From the NCBI GenBank assembly GCA_004552725.1, contig SFNM01000037.1:1-16901 (forward strand): 16,901 nt of DNA, written 5' to 3'. The translations under genes were made by a program, and so were the position numbers. The number at the start of each line of letters is the position of its first letter. Positions within the stretch are counted from its first letter, which is position 1. Positions 6,902 to 16,200 of the stretch are shown piece after piece. This DNA is from Bacteroidales bacterium. Lineage in GTDB: Bacteria > Bacteroidota > Bacteroidia > Bacteroidales > Muribaculaceae. Below the pieces are notes generated by a model that saw only the letters and a program-made list of their open reading frames with translations, was not told the origin of the DNA and did no database searches.

Positions 6902-8091
6902 TGGAAAGCAAATTTGAACATCAATTAGTACTATGGCCTGCCGACGACCTTAACCTTCGTCTGCAACGCGTGCGCCGACTGATGTCGGAAGCCGGCCTTG
7001 ATGCCGTGCTTTTGAGCGATAACACCAACGCTTTTTACATCACCGGACGCGTAATTCGTGGCTATATTTATATTGAAAACAGCGGACGCACACTTTTCTT
7101 CGTGCGTCGTCCATCCGGATTGCTTGGTGATAATATCCACCAAATACGCAAGCCCGAAGACATCACTGCCATACTCGGCAATACCGCCGCTCGCACCATA
7201 GGCCTTGAACTCGACTCGTTGGCCTATTCAATGGTGGAACGATTGCGCAAAGTATTCCCCGACAGCGAGATAGGCAATGCTTCACCGGTGATGCGTGGTG
7301 CTCGTGCCGTGAAAACTCCCCTCGAAATCTATTTGATTACCGAGTCGGGTGTGAAACAAACCGAGGCATATCGCCACATTCCACACCTCTATCAAGAAGG
7401 TATGACCGATATAGAGTTTCAAATCGAAATTGAACGCGAATTGCGCTTGGGCGGTTGCTTGGGGCAATTCCGCGTGACGGGCGATGATATGGAAATATAT
7501 ATGGGTAATGTGCTCACCGGTGACAATGCTGATGCTCCCTCGCCCTACGACTTCGCTATGGGCGGAGCCGGTGCCAGCCCATCGCTGCCGGTGGGTGCAG
7601 ATGGCACGATCATCCGCCCTAATGCCGTGGTGATGGTGGATGTCAACGGCAATTTCAATGGCTATATGACCGACATGACCCGCTGCTACAGTGCCGGCGA
7701 GCCGTCGGCCGAGGCAGTTAAGGCCAACGAACTATCGCGCAAAATATGCCATGCTGTGGCGGATGCAGCCGTGGCCGGAGCAGCCGCCTCGGATTTGTAT
7801 AAAATGGCAGTGGCAATGGCCGACGAAGCCGGTATGGCTCAGTACTTTATGGGCCACCGTTATCAAGCCGGATTTATTGGTCACGGCTTGGGTATCACAA
7901 TCAACGAAGCACCCGTGTTGGCTCCTCGCTCGCGCGACGTGCTCGAAGCAGGCAATGTCATAGCCGTGGAGCCTAAATTTGTCATCCCGGGAGTTGGTGC
8001 CGTAGGTGTGGAAAATACCTTTGTGGTGCAACCTTCCGGCCCGGCCAAATGTTTGACTCTCGCACCTGAAGAAATTGTAAATTTACAGTAA
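6901..8091 (+). CDS. M24 family metallopeptidase, Xaa-Pro aminopeptidase/prolidase-like
   Basis: The protein has 396 residues with two domains: an N-terminal creatinase/prolidase domain (about 15-150) and a C-terminal pita-bread M24 domain (about 155-390). All five dinuclear-metal ligands are present: D247 in MVDVNG, D258 in MTDMTR, H328 in GHGLGI, E357 in AVEPKF and E371 in GVENTF. It has no signal peptide, so it is probably a cytoplasmic aminopeptidase trimming peptides with a penultimate proline, although some members of this branch have unknown substrates. The start is fixed by the one-base overlap with the HAD gene (TAATG). The stop lies 4 bp before cca. Confidence 0.92.
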   Translation: MESKFEHQLVLWPADDLNLRLQRVRRLMSEAGLDAVLLSDNTNAFYITGRVIRGYIYIENSGRTLFFVRRPSGLLGDNIHQIRKPEDITAILGNTAARTIGLELDSLAYSMVERLRKVFPDSEIGNASPVMRGARAVKTPLEIYLITESGVKQTEAYRHIPHLYQEGMTDIEFQIEIERELRLGGCLGQFRVTGDDMEIYMGNVLTGDNADAPSPYDFAMGGAGASPSLPVGADGTIIRPNAVVMVDVNGNFNGYMTDMTRCYSAGEPSAEAVKANELSRKICHAVADAAVAGAAASDLYKMAVAMADEAGMAQYFMGHRYQAGFIGHGLGITINEAPVLAPRSRDVLEAGNVIAVEPKFVIPGVGAVGVENTFVVQPSGPAKCLTLAPEEIVNLQ

Positions 8092-8095
8092 AACA

Positions 8096-9562
8096 ATGAA
8101 TTATAGCGACCGACTTAAATCACCGGTGTTTGCCCTGGTAGGAACAGTGGCCGACGCAATCAACCGCCCATGCTATGTGGTGGGGGGCTATGTGCGCGAC
8201 CTCATCATCGGCCGCCATTCCAAGGATATCGACTTTGTGACCGTGGGCTCAGGCATTGAATTGGCCGAAGCCGTGGCTAAGAAAATCGGGCCAAAATGCA
8301 ACATCGCGGTGTTTCGCAATTATGGCACTGCCCAACTACATGCCGACCACATGGAATTGGAGTTTGTGGGAGCGCGTCGCGAGTCGTATAACCGCAATTC
8401 GCGCAACCCGATAGTGGAAGACGGCACCCTTGACGATGACATTGCACGGCGCGATTTCACCATCAACGCAATGGCTATCAGCGTCAATGGAGAGTCGTTC
8501 GGCGAGTTGGTCGACAAGTACGATGGAATTGGCGACATCGAGCGTCGTATCATTCGCACACCGCTCGACCCGGACATCACCTTTAGCGACGACCCGCTGC
8601 GCATGATGCGAGCAATACGGTTTGCCACTCAGTTGCAATTCACTATCTATCCTGAAACTCTTGAAGCCATTACCCGCAATGCCGAGCGCATCAAAATCAT
8701 CACACCCGAGCGTATCAAAGACGAGTTGATGAAGATAATGCGTTCGCCCAAGCCTTCAATCGGCTGGGAACTCTTGCAGCAGACAGGCTTGTTGGCCATC
8801 ATCTTGCCCGAACTTGATGCCCTGCGCGGAGTGGAAGTGGTGAATGGACGCGGTCACAAAGATAATTTTGCCCACACTATGCAGGTGCTCGATGCTGTGG
8901 CCGAACGCTCCGACAAGGAGTGGCTGCGCTGGGGCGCTTTGTTCCACGATATTGGCAAGCCGCTTACAAAGCGCTTCGACCCGGCCATCGGTTGGACTTT
9001 CCATAATCACAACTTCATCGGCTCAAAAATATTGCCACGTATTTTCCGTCGCTTGCACTTACCATTGGGCGGCGAGATGCGATATGTGCGCAAGTTGGTG
9101 GAACTGCACATGCGACCGATTGCGTTGGTTGAAGATGAAGTGACCGACAGCGCCGTGCGCCGACTGATGAATTATGCCGAAGAGGATCTTGAAGACCTTA
9201 TGATCTTGGCCCGTGCCGACATCACCAGTAAAAATGAGGCCAAGAAACAACGTTTTCTCGACAATTTCGACTTGGTGGAAGAAAAATTTGTGGATATTCG
9301 CAAGAAAGATGCCGAGTTGGCCTACAAAAACCCGGTAGATGGCAACGAAATTATGCACATTTTCGGGCTGAAACAATCGCCGTTGGTGGGTTATTTCGCC
9401 AAGAACCTCAAACAAGCCATCAAAGACTGCGAAATCGAGGAAACTCGCGAAGCAGCCATTAAATACCTATATGTTTTGGGCGAACGAGCCGGTATTCAGC
9501 CGGTAAATCCGCCTCTTTATCCAATAGATACCGACCAATGTACTACATCACCAAACGATTAG
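8096..9562 (+). CDS. cca: CCA tRNA nucleotidyltransferase with C-terminal HD domain
   Basis: The protein has 488 residues. It adds or repairs the 3' CCA of tRNAs, and is a class II polymerase-beta-type enzyme. The head carries GGYVRD (30-35) and the metal-binding carboxylates D44 and D46 in KDIDFV. RRDFTINAMA (118-127) and DDPLRMMRAIRFA (165-177) are the neck nucleotide-recognition motifs. The C-terminal part has an HD phosphohydrolase domain with H260 and H284-D285 in LFHDIGKP and H303/H305 in FHNHNF. This HD-bearing form is usual in Bacteroidota. Separate A-adding and CC-adding enzymes cannot be excluded from this window alone. Its last 25 bases overlap queD, tying tRNA end maturation to a tRNA-modification gene. 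Confidence 0.94.
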   Translation: MNYSDRLKSPVFALVGTVADAINRPCYVVGGYVRDLIIGRHSKDIDFVTVGSGIELAEAVAKKIGPKCNIAVFRNYGTAQLHADHMELEFVGARRESYNRNSRNPIVEDGTLDDDIARRDFTINAMAISVNGESFGELVDKYDGIGDIERRIIRTPLDPDITFSDDPLRMMRAIRFATQLQFTIYPETLEAITRNAERIKIITPERIKDELMKIMRSPKPSIGWELLQQTGLLAIILPELDALRGVEVVNGRGHKDNFAHTMQVLDAVAERSDKEWLRWGALFHDIGKPLTKRFDPAIGWTFHNHNFIGSKILPRIFRRLHLPLGGEMRYVRKLVELHMRPIALVEDEVTDSAVRRLMNYAEEDLEDLMILARADITSKNEAKKQRFLDNFDLVEEKFVDIRKKDAELAYKNPVDGNEIMHIFGLKQSPLVGYFAKNLKQAIKDCEIEETREAAIKYLYVLGERAGIQPVNPPLYPIDTDQCTTSPND

Positions 9563-9873
9563 AAATATCAGCGGCACACCGCTTGGAACTTGACTATCAG
9601 AGTAAGTGTGCCAACCTCCACGGCCACAATTGGATAGTGACCGTGCATTGTCGTGCCGCTCAACTCAATCAAAACGGTATGGTGACCGATTTTACGCACA
9701 TCAAATCGCAAATTACCGACCGCTTGGACCATGCGTGCCTCAACGATGTGTTGCCATTCAATCCCACTGCTGAAAACATTGCTCGCTGGATTTGCGACAA
9801 TGTAGAAAATTGTTATCGTGTAGAAGTGCAAGAAAGCGAAGGCAATGTAGCCGCTTATGAAAAAGACCTATAA
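9538..9873 (+). CDS. queD: 6-carboxy-5,6,7,8-tetrahydropterin synthase QueD
   Basis: The protein has 111 residues. QueD converts 7,8-dihydroneopterin triphosphate to 6-carboxytetrahydropterin, the second step towards preQ0 and queuosine. Zinc ligands H14, H28 and H30 (AAHRL and LHGHNW), the catalytic cysteine C24, the D64-H65 pair in LDHACL, the PTAEN motif (77-81) and E99 are all visible. It is slightly shorter than E. coli QueD (about 120 residues) but complete. The start must be at 9538 because the next in-frame ATG (residue 48) would remove all zinc ligands. The 25-nt overlap with cca is therefore real, and it also overlaps queE by 17 nt. Confidence 0.95.
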   Translation: MYYITKRLEISAAHRLELDYQSKCANLHGHNWIVTVHCRAAQLNQNGMVTDFTHIKSQITDRLDHACLNDVLPFNPTAENIARWICDNVENCYRVEVQESEGNVAAYEKDL

Positions 9874-10411
9874 AGTCAACGATATATTCTATTCACTGCA
9901 AGGCGAGGGGTTCTGGACCGGCACCCCGGCAGTGTTTGTGCGCTTGAGCGGATGTAATTTGCAATGTCCGTTCTGCGATACTGACCACTTCGACGGGCGC
10001 CGGTTGTCGGCAGAAGAGATAGTGGACGCCGTGAAAGAATTCCCGGCCTCACATGTAATCGTCACCGGCGGCGAACCGGCAATGCAAATCGATGCCACAT
10101 TGGTGGAGGCTTTGCATAGTGCCGGATTGTATATTCATATTGAAACCAATGGCACATTGCCTTTGCCCGAAGGAATTGATTGGGTGACTTGCTCGCCCAA
10201 AACCTCGCGCTTGGGCATCACTCGTGCCAACGAACTGAAGTATGTGTTCCAAGGCCGAGATATGGAGCCGCTTTTCAACATTATTGAGGCCGATTATCAT
10301 TTCCTTCAACCTTGTTCGGGTGAGAATATCGACGAAACGGTGGCTTACGTGTTGGAATATCCTCATTGGAGCCTATCGTTGCAAACACACAAACTAATCG
10401 ACATAAAATGA
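9857..10411 (+). CDS. queE: 7-carboxy-7-deazaguanine synthase QueE
   Basis: The protein has 184 residues. QueE is a radical-SAM enzyme that rearranges 6-carboxytetrahydropterin to 7-carboxy-7-deazaguanine, directly after QueD in preQ0 synthesis. The [4Fe-4S] motif is the classic C-x3-C-x2-C (C33, C37, C40 in CNLQCPFCD). The N-terminal substrate loop SLQGEGFWTG (13-22), the SAM-binding GGEP (71-74) and the C-terminal SLQTHK are all as expected. It is shorter than E. coli QueE (about 220) but matches compact members of the family. It overlaps queD by 17 nt and the next gene by ATGA. The other pathway genes (queC, queF or folE-type) are not in this window. Confidence 0.95.
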   Translation: MKKTYKVNDIFYSLQGEGFWTGTPAVFVRLSGCNLQCPFCDTDHFDGRRLSAEEIVDAVKEFPASHVIVTGGEPAMQIDATLVEALHSAGLYIHIETNGTLPLPEGIDWVTCSPKTSRLGITRANELKYVFQGRDMEPLFNIIEADYHFLQPCSGENIDETVAYVLEYPHWSLSLQTHKLIDIK

Positions 10412-11580
10412 ACCGCTTAGCCATATTTTTTGTCTTCGTTTTGAGCGTTATCACCGCGAAATCGCAAAGCGACACATTGGTGTCGTTGGTGTGCACATCG
10501 CCCGGCACTGAAATCTACGAACTCGAAGGCCATGCCGCTATCCACTTGCGATTGGATGCCGACCGCGATTTTGTGATAAGTTATGGCCAATTCGACTTCA
10601 ATTCGCCTAATTTCGTGTATCGATTTGTAAGCGGTCAAACCGATTACCATGTGGCACTATATCCTTGGTCCTCATTTATTTATCAATACCAATATCAAGG
10701 CGCTGAGCGCACCATTATCGAACATCCAATAAAACTTACGGGCGATGAAGTGCTGCGGCTTGCCGCTCTCTTGGAAGAAAATTTGCGTCCCGAAAATCGC
10801 GAGTATCGCTATAATTATGTCAAAGATAATTGTGCCACGCGTCCGCTTCAAATGATAGAGCGCACAATCGGGCGCGAGATAGCCCTCGGCCCTGCGCCGG
10901 AGCCGTTTTGCGAGGGCGCGACGACCTTCCGCGATGTGATGCGCTATTATCATCGCAATTATCCGTGGTATCAATTCGGTATTGACATTTGCCTCGGAAG
11001 CGGCATCGACTATCCGCTGTCGCGTCGCGAGATGGCTTTTGCACCCACGATTTTGACCTCTATGCTCACTCCCGATGCCGACAGCATTGTGGGTGAGGCG
11101 CGTGTGTATGAACCCGAAAGTGTTGTAACATCGTTGCCTACACCGTGGTATCTGTCGCCCATATTTGTATGCTATGTGTTCTTCGTTATTGGCTTGTGGG
11201 TCACTATCAGGCAATTGCGCACGGGCAAACAGCCTCGCGTGTTTGATACATTCTATTTTGGAGTGAAATTTTTGTGTGGCATTTTGGTCACATTCCTCAT
11301 TTTTGTGTCCGTGCACGAAGCCACTTCGCCCAATATGTTGCTAATGTGGCTCAACCCCTTGGCAATCATCCCCTGCATTTTCTTGTGGATAAAATCGGCA
11401 AAAAAAGCGGTAAATTGCTATCATTTTTGTAACTTTGCACTCGTATTTGCGATGTGTGCCGTTTGGCCGCTGCAAAATCAAGTGGCAAATGCTGCTTTTT
11501 GGCCCATTATTTTCACTGATTTGATGCGTTCCGGCACCCATATCTACCTCTTTATTAAGGAAAAACGTGATGAAAAATAA
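10408..11580 (+). CDS. lnb: DUF4105/Lnb-type lipoprotein N-acyltransferase candidate
   Basis: The protein has 390 residues starting at MNRLAIFF. An in-frame ATG 42 bases earlier would lie inside queE and precede the signal peptide unnaturally. A Sec signal peptide (1-20) leads to a periplasmic domain (about 22-245) with the DUF4105/Lnb N-terminal signatures: EGHAAIHLR with H42, YGQFDFNSPNF (59-69), and YNYVKDNCATRP with C142, a papain/NlpC-like His-Cys pair. Five probable membrane helices follow, near 248-267, 280-302, 309-328, 337-354 and 360-383. Signal, Cys-His domain and five helices is the layout of Lnb, reported to N-acylate lipoproteins in Bacteroides. Activity here is inferred from family and layout. 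It starts by ATGA overlap with queE and overlaps the next gene by 11 nt. Confidence 0.78.
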   Translation: MNRLAIFFVFVLSVITAKSQSDTLVSLVCTSPGTEIYELEGHAAIHLRLDADRDFVISYGQFDFNSPNFVYRFVSGQTDYHVALYPWSSFIYQYQYQGAERTIIEHPIKLTGDEVLRLAALLEENLRPENREYRYNYVKDNCATRPLQMIERTIGREIALGPAPEPFCEGATTFRDVMRYYHRNYPWYQFGIDICLGSGIDYPLSRREMAFAPTILTSMLTPDADSIVGEARVYEPESVVTSLPTPWYLSPIFVCYVFFVIGLWVTIRQLRTGKQPRVFDTFYFGVKFLCGILVTFLIFVSVHEATSPNMLLMWLNPLAIIPCIFLWIKSAKKAVNCYHFCNFALVFAMCAVWPLQNQVANAAFWPIIFTDLMRSGTHIYLFIKEKRDEK

Positions 11581-13180
11581 CGACCGACACTCATATATGC
11601 CTCGCTTGGTTGTGGCCCTGATTACCTCGGTGGCTGCAATCGCTGCTTCGGCCGCTACTCCGGTGCGTCCGCAGTTGGTGGTAGGTATAATGATTGATGG
11701 TCTCGATACCCAATATCTCGACCTTTTGCGTGAGCAGTTCGGAGCCGGCGGTTTCAATCGCTTGCTCTCGCAAGGAGTAGTGATAGCCAATGCCGATTAC
11801 GGCACTAACCTCGATGCTACCGCTGCCACGGCGGTGCTTATGACAGGCGCTTCGCCATCGACCACATCAATCACGTGCAGCGAAGTGTATAATCGCGACA
11901 AGATGCGGGCGGTGCAAGCCCTGTTCGACCCCGAGGTGATGGGTAATTACACTACCGACACATTCTCGCCGCGCGGTCTTGAAGTGAGCACGCTGGCCGA
12001 CGAGGTGCGGATAGCCGGAGGTGGTGTGACACGCGTCTATGCCATTGCGCCCGACGCTCCCGAAGCCATTTTGATGGCCGGCCACAGCGCGAATTGCGCC
12101 TTCTGGCTCGACCGACGCAACGGCAACTGGGCCACGTCGACCTTCTATCGCGATGTGCCGGCGATGCTGAGCGTGCGCAATCGTCGCGAACACCTCTCAA
12201 CTCGTTTGGACACTATGCAGTGGACGCCGTTTAAGGCGGTCGACCACTATCCCGGGTTGCCCGAGCATCTCACTCACTATCCATTTAGATATGTGTTCCC
12301 CGGTGGCAAGGCCGAGCGCTACGATATGTTTGTGGCTTCGCCGATGTTCAATACCGAGGTGACCAACTTTGCCGGTGCACTCATTTCCGATATGCATTTG
12401 GGCAAAGCCGACGGAGTGGATATGATTAATATTGTCTACACCCTCCATCCCTACGACTATACCCGAAATTACGACAATCGCTACGAACTGATTGATGCCT
12501 ATCTGCGCCTTGACGCCAATCTCGAGCGGTTGTTTGCAATGGTTGATGCCTCAGTAGGTATGGACCGCTCGCTGTTCTTCGTAGCAGCCACGCCTCCGTC
12601 GGGTCGTTCGCGTCGCGACGATGAGCAGTGGAATATACCATACGGTGAATTTTCCACTAAAAAGGCCAAGTCGTTGCTCAACCTTTATCTTATGGGCAAA
12701 TATGGCAACGGCGAGTGGGTTAGCGCATATCACAACGGCCAATTTTACCTCAATCTCAAACTTATCAACGACACAAACCTCGATGCTGCCACCGTGCGCA
12801 CCGATGCCGCATCTTTCCTGACTCGCATGAGCGGTGTCGACCGCGTGTATACCCTCGAAGAGGTGATACTCGGACGCGGCGAAGAGCGCCTCGAAGGTAT
12901 GCGTCGCAATATCTATGCCCCCACGGCCGGCGACCTCTATGTTGAAATTGACCCCGGATGGGAATTAGTCGACGATATCGACCGCCCGGCCCCTGAAAAT
13001 CGCATCCATTATGTGAAACGTGTGGTCACAGCCACTGCACCGGTGTTCATTTTAGCACCGAATGTGGATGCGCGCACCATCGACACCCCGGTCGACATCC
13101 GTTTTGTGGCACCGACTGTGGCGCGGTTGCTTCGCATTCGTTCGCCCAATGCTGCAGCGCTGCCCGCGTTGCTATTTTGA
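11570..13180 (+). CDS. Exported alkaline-phosphatase-superfamily protein with degenerate active site
   Basis: The protein has 536 residues from the ATG at 11570; a GTG one codon earlier is possible. A signal peptide (about 1-30, ending near ASAA) indicates export. The fold pattern matches PafA/type I phosphodiesterases: VVGIMIDGLD with first metal ligand D43, GGFNRLLSQG, then MTGASP (91-96), a late GALISDMHLGKADG, YLRLDANLERLF and a C-terminal DIRFVAPTVARLL. The expected catalytic positions are changed. The nucleophile motif T-x-PGHA reads DATAATA (82-88), the D-x3-H metal motif reads YTLHPYDYTRNY (290-301), TADHG reads AATPPSG (339-345), and the late THG is absent near 485. It is probably a pseudo-enzyme or has altered chemistry. 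It is the last gene of the tightly spaced run. Confidence 0.8.
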   Translation: MKNNDRHSYMPRLVVALITSVAAIAASAATPVRPQLVVGIMIDGLDTQYLDLLREQFGAGGFNRLLSQGVVIANADYGTNLDATAATAVLMTGASPSTTSITCSEVYNRDKMRAVQALFDPEVMGNYTTDTFSPRGLEVSTLADEVRIAGGGVTRVYAIAPDAPEAILMAGHSANCAFWLDRRNGNWATSTFYRDVPAMLSVRNRREHLSTRLDTMQWTPFKAVDHYPGLPEHLTHYPFRYVFPGGKAERYDMFVASPMFNTEVTNFAGALISDMHLGKADGVDMINIVYTLHPYDYTRNYDNRYELIDAYLRLDANLERLFAMVDASVGMDRSLFFVAATPPSGRSRRDDEQWNIPYGEFSTKKAKSLLNLYLMGKYGNGEWVSAYHNGQFYLNLKLINDTNLDAATVRTDAASFLTRMSGVDRVYTLEEVILGRGEERLEGMRRNIYAPTAGDLYVEIDPGWELVDDIDRPAPENRIHYVKRVVTATAPVFILAPNVDARTIDTPVDIRFVAPTVARLLRIRSPNAAALPALLF

Positions 13181-13216
13181 GCGTAATTACCCTCATTTCG
13201 CGGCTTTTATACCTCT

Positions 13217-13251
13217 AAGATAGTGATTATCAGCAAAATTTTCACTATCTT
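13217..13251. repeat. Perfect 10-bp inverted repeat upstream of secA
   Basis: AAGATAGTGA (13217-13226) and TCACTATCTT (13242-13251) are exact reverse complements separated by 15 A/T-rich bases. The right arm covers most of the probable secA -7 box. It could be an operator for a dimeric regulator, or a hairpin ending the upstream operon. No poly-U run directly follows the right arm, which weakens the terminator reading. Confidence 0.75.
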
Positions 13252-13253
13252 TG
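13246..13253 (+). promoter_or_regulatory. Bacteroidota -7 promoter box for secA
   Basis: TATCTTTG matches the TAnnTTTG consensus exactly and lies 40 bp before the secA ATG, implying a leader of about 33 nt. No convincing TTTG -33 element sits 19-21 bp upstream; that place is occupied by the left arm of the inverted repeat, so the promoter may be weak or activator-dependent. Confidence 0.55.
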
Positions 13254-13293
13254 CACATTCTTTTTATCCATTGCTAACAAATAACAAAAATAT

Positions 13294-16200
13294 ATGTCAA
13301 TCATTTCGATTATTCAAAGCATTTTCGGCTCAAAGGCGCAGCGCGACAACAAGGCGTATCGCGACTATGTGAACACGAAAATCAATGTTCTCACCGACGA
13401 ATTTAAGGCTCTCTCCAACGATGAGTTGCGCCAACGTGTGGCCGATATCCGCCAAGCCGTGCACAACTCTGTGGCCGATAAAGAGGCCGAAATCAAGCAA
13501 ATCCGCGAGGAAATAGAAAAAACCAAAATGGAACTTCGCGCTCCTTTATGGACTAAAATCGACCATATCGAAGCCGATATCAAGAAAATTATCGACGAAC
13601 AACTCGAAAAATATCTTCCCGAAGTGTTTGCCGGTGTGCGCGAGGCCGCTCGCCGCTTTGCCGGCAACGAAACCGTGGTGGTGACCGCCAACGACCTCGA
13701 CCGCGAACTCGCCGGCCAAGGCAAAGATTTCGTGGAAATCGATGGCGACAAAGCCATCTGGCACAACCATTGGATGGCCGGCGGCAATGAAATCACCTGG
13801 GATATGGTGCACTACGACGTGCAACTGATCGGTGGTAAAGCCCTTTTCGAAGGTAAAATTGCTGAAATGGCCACCGGTGAAGGTAAAACATTGGTGGCTA
13901 CCCTGCCGGTGTTCCTGCGTTCGCTCTCCGGTCGTGGTGTGCACGTGGTGACTGTCAACGACTACCTCGCCAAGCGCGACTCGGAATGGATGGGTCCGCT
14001 ATATCAATTCCTCGGTTCGACCGTCGACTGCATTGACAAGCATCAACCCAACTCGCACGAGCGCCGCGCCGCTTACGCTTGCGACATTACCTACGGTACA
14101 AACAACGAGTTCGGCTTCGACTACCTCCGCGACAATATGGTGATGTCGCCCGACGATAAGGTGCAACGCAAACCCTACTTCGCCATCGTCGACGAGGTCG
14201 ACTCCGTGCTCATCGACGATGCCCGTACACCCCTTATCATCTCCGGTCCCGTGCCTAAGGGCGAAGAACAATACTTCGACGAGTACAAAAACAATGTAAA
14301 CAATGTGGTGCAAGCCCAGCGTCGTTTGGTCAACCAAATTTTGGTGGAAGCAAAGGATAAAATCGCTTCCGACGACAAAGAAGTGCGCAAAGAAGGTGCG
14401 CTTTTGCTCTTCCGCGCTTTCAAGGGCCTGCCTAAATATCCGCCGCTGATTAAATTCCTCAGCCAAGACGGTATGAAGAACCTCTTGCTCGAAACTGAGG
14501 CTCACTATCTCCAAGACAACGCTCGCGAGATGCCCATTGTCACCGATCCCCTCTACTTCGTTATCGACGAAAAGAACCGCTCGGTGGAACTTACCGATAA
14601 GGGCCTCGACGAACTCACCGGCAAATCCAACGACCCAACCTTCTTCGTGCTCCCCGACATCGCCGCTCAACTTAGCGAACTCGAACTCATCCAAGATAAA
14701 GAAGAACGCCAAACTCAGAAGGACAAAGTCATGGCCGACTATGCCATCAAGAGCGAACGTGTGCACACCGTGAACCAATTGCTCAAAGCATATACTCTCT
14801 TCGAAAAAGATGTGGAATATGTAATCGACGACAACAAAATCAAGATTGTCGACGAGCAAACCGGCCGTATCATGGAAGGCCGACGCTACTCCGACGGCCT
14901 TCACCAAGCAATCGAAGCAAAAGAAGGCGTGAAAGTGGAAGCCGCTACCCAAACTTTCGCCACCATCACCTTGCAGAACTACTTCCGTATGTACTACAAG
15001 TTGGCCGGTATGACCGGTACGGCCATCACCGAAGCCGGCGAATTTTGGGATGTGTACAAACTCGAAATCGTCCAAATCCCCACCAACCGCCCTGTGGAAC
15101 GTGTGGATATGAACGACCGCGTGTACCGCACCAAGAAAGAGAAGTACAAAGCCATCATCCGCGAAATCGAACGCCTCCACGCCATTGGACGCCCCGTGTT
15201 GGTCGGCACCACCTCCGTGGAAATCTCCGAGTTGCTTTCGCGCATGCTTACCATCGCCAAGATACCCCACAACGTGCTCAACGCCAAACTCCACCAACGC
15301 GAAGCGGAAGTTGTGCGCCTTGCCGGTCAGCCAGGTGCCGTCACCATCGCTACCAACATGGCAGGCCGTGGTACTGACATCAAGATACCGCAGGAAGTCA
15401 AGGATATGCAAGACCCCGCCATCACCAAAGACAAGTTAGTGGGCGGTTTGGCTATCATCGGCACCGAACGCCACGAATCCCGCCGCGTCGACCGCCAATT
15501 GCGTGGCCGTTCCGGTCGTCAAGGCGACCCCGGTTCATCGGTGTTCTTCGTGTCGTTCGAAGACCAACTCATGCGTATCTTCGCCTCCGACACCGTGATG
15601 AAAATGCTCGACCGCCTCGGCTTCAAAGAAGACGAAATGCTCGAACACAAAATGGTGTCGAACGCCATCGAAAAAGCGCAACGCCGCGTAGAAGAAAACA
15701 ACTACGGCATCCGTAAGCGCCTGGTGGAATACGACGACGTGATGAACAATCAGCGCAACGTAATCTACACCCGTCGCCAGCACGCCCTCGACGGCGAACG
15801 CCTCGCCAACGATATCGCCAACGTGATTGAAGATACCGTGGCCGACGTAATCTCGCGCTTCGAAGCCGATTTCGCTCTGCTCACCACCGAAATCTATCGC
15901 GTATTCTCTATCGAACCACCATTCACACAAGAAGAATACATGAACCTCGATACCGACGAGCGCATCGAACGCCTCCAAAAAGCAGTGTTCGAAGCCCAAG
16001 AACGCCGCAACGCCAAGATTGTGGATGTGGCTATGCCCGTAATCAACAACCTCATGGCCAACAACGAGTATCGCGGCAAAATCATTGTGCCTATCTCCGA
16101 CGGCAAACGCGTGTACCACCTGCGCATCGACCTCGACGAAGCAGTCGCCACCAATGGCCAAAACATCATTAAAGAATGGCAAAAGGCCATCTCGCTGGTG

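Noticed and set aside
10366..10407. Upstream ATG extending the Lnb-like protein by 14 residues
   Set aside because: It would lie inside queE and place 14 polar residues before a clean signal peptide that begins at MNRLAIFF.
13999..15411. 470-residue open frame on the minus strand opposite secA
   Set aside because: A shadow of secA codon bias. The same holds for 15535-16680 and 3245-4147; none shows domain motifs.
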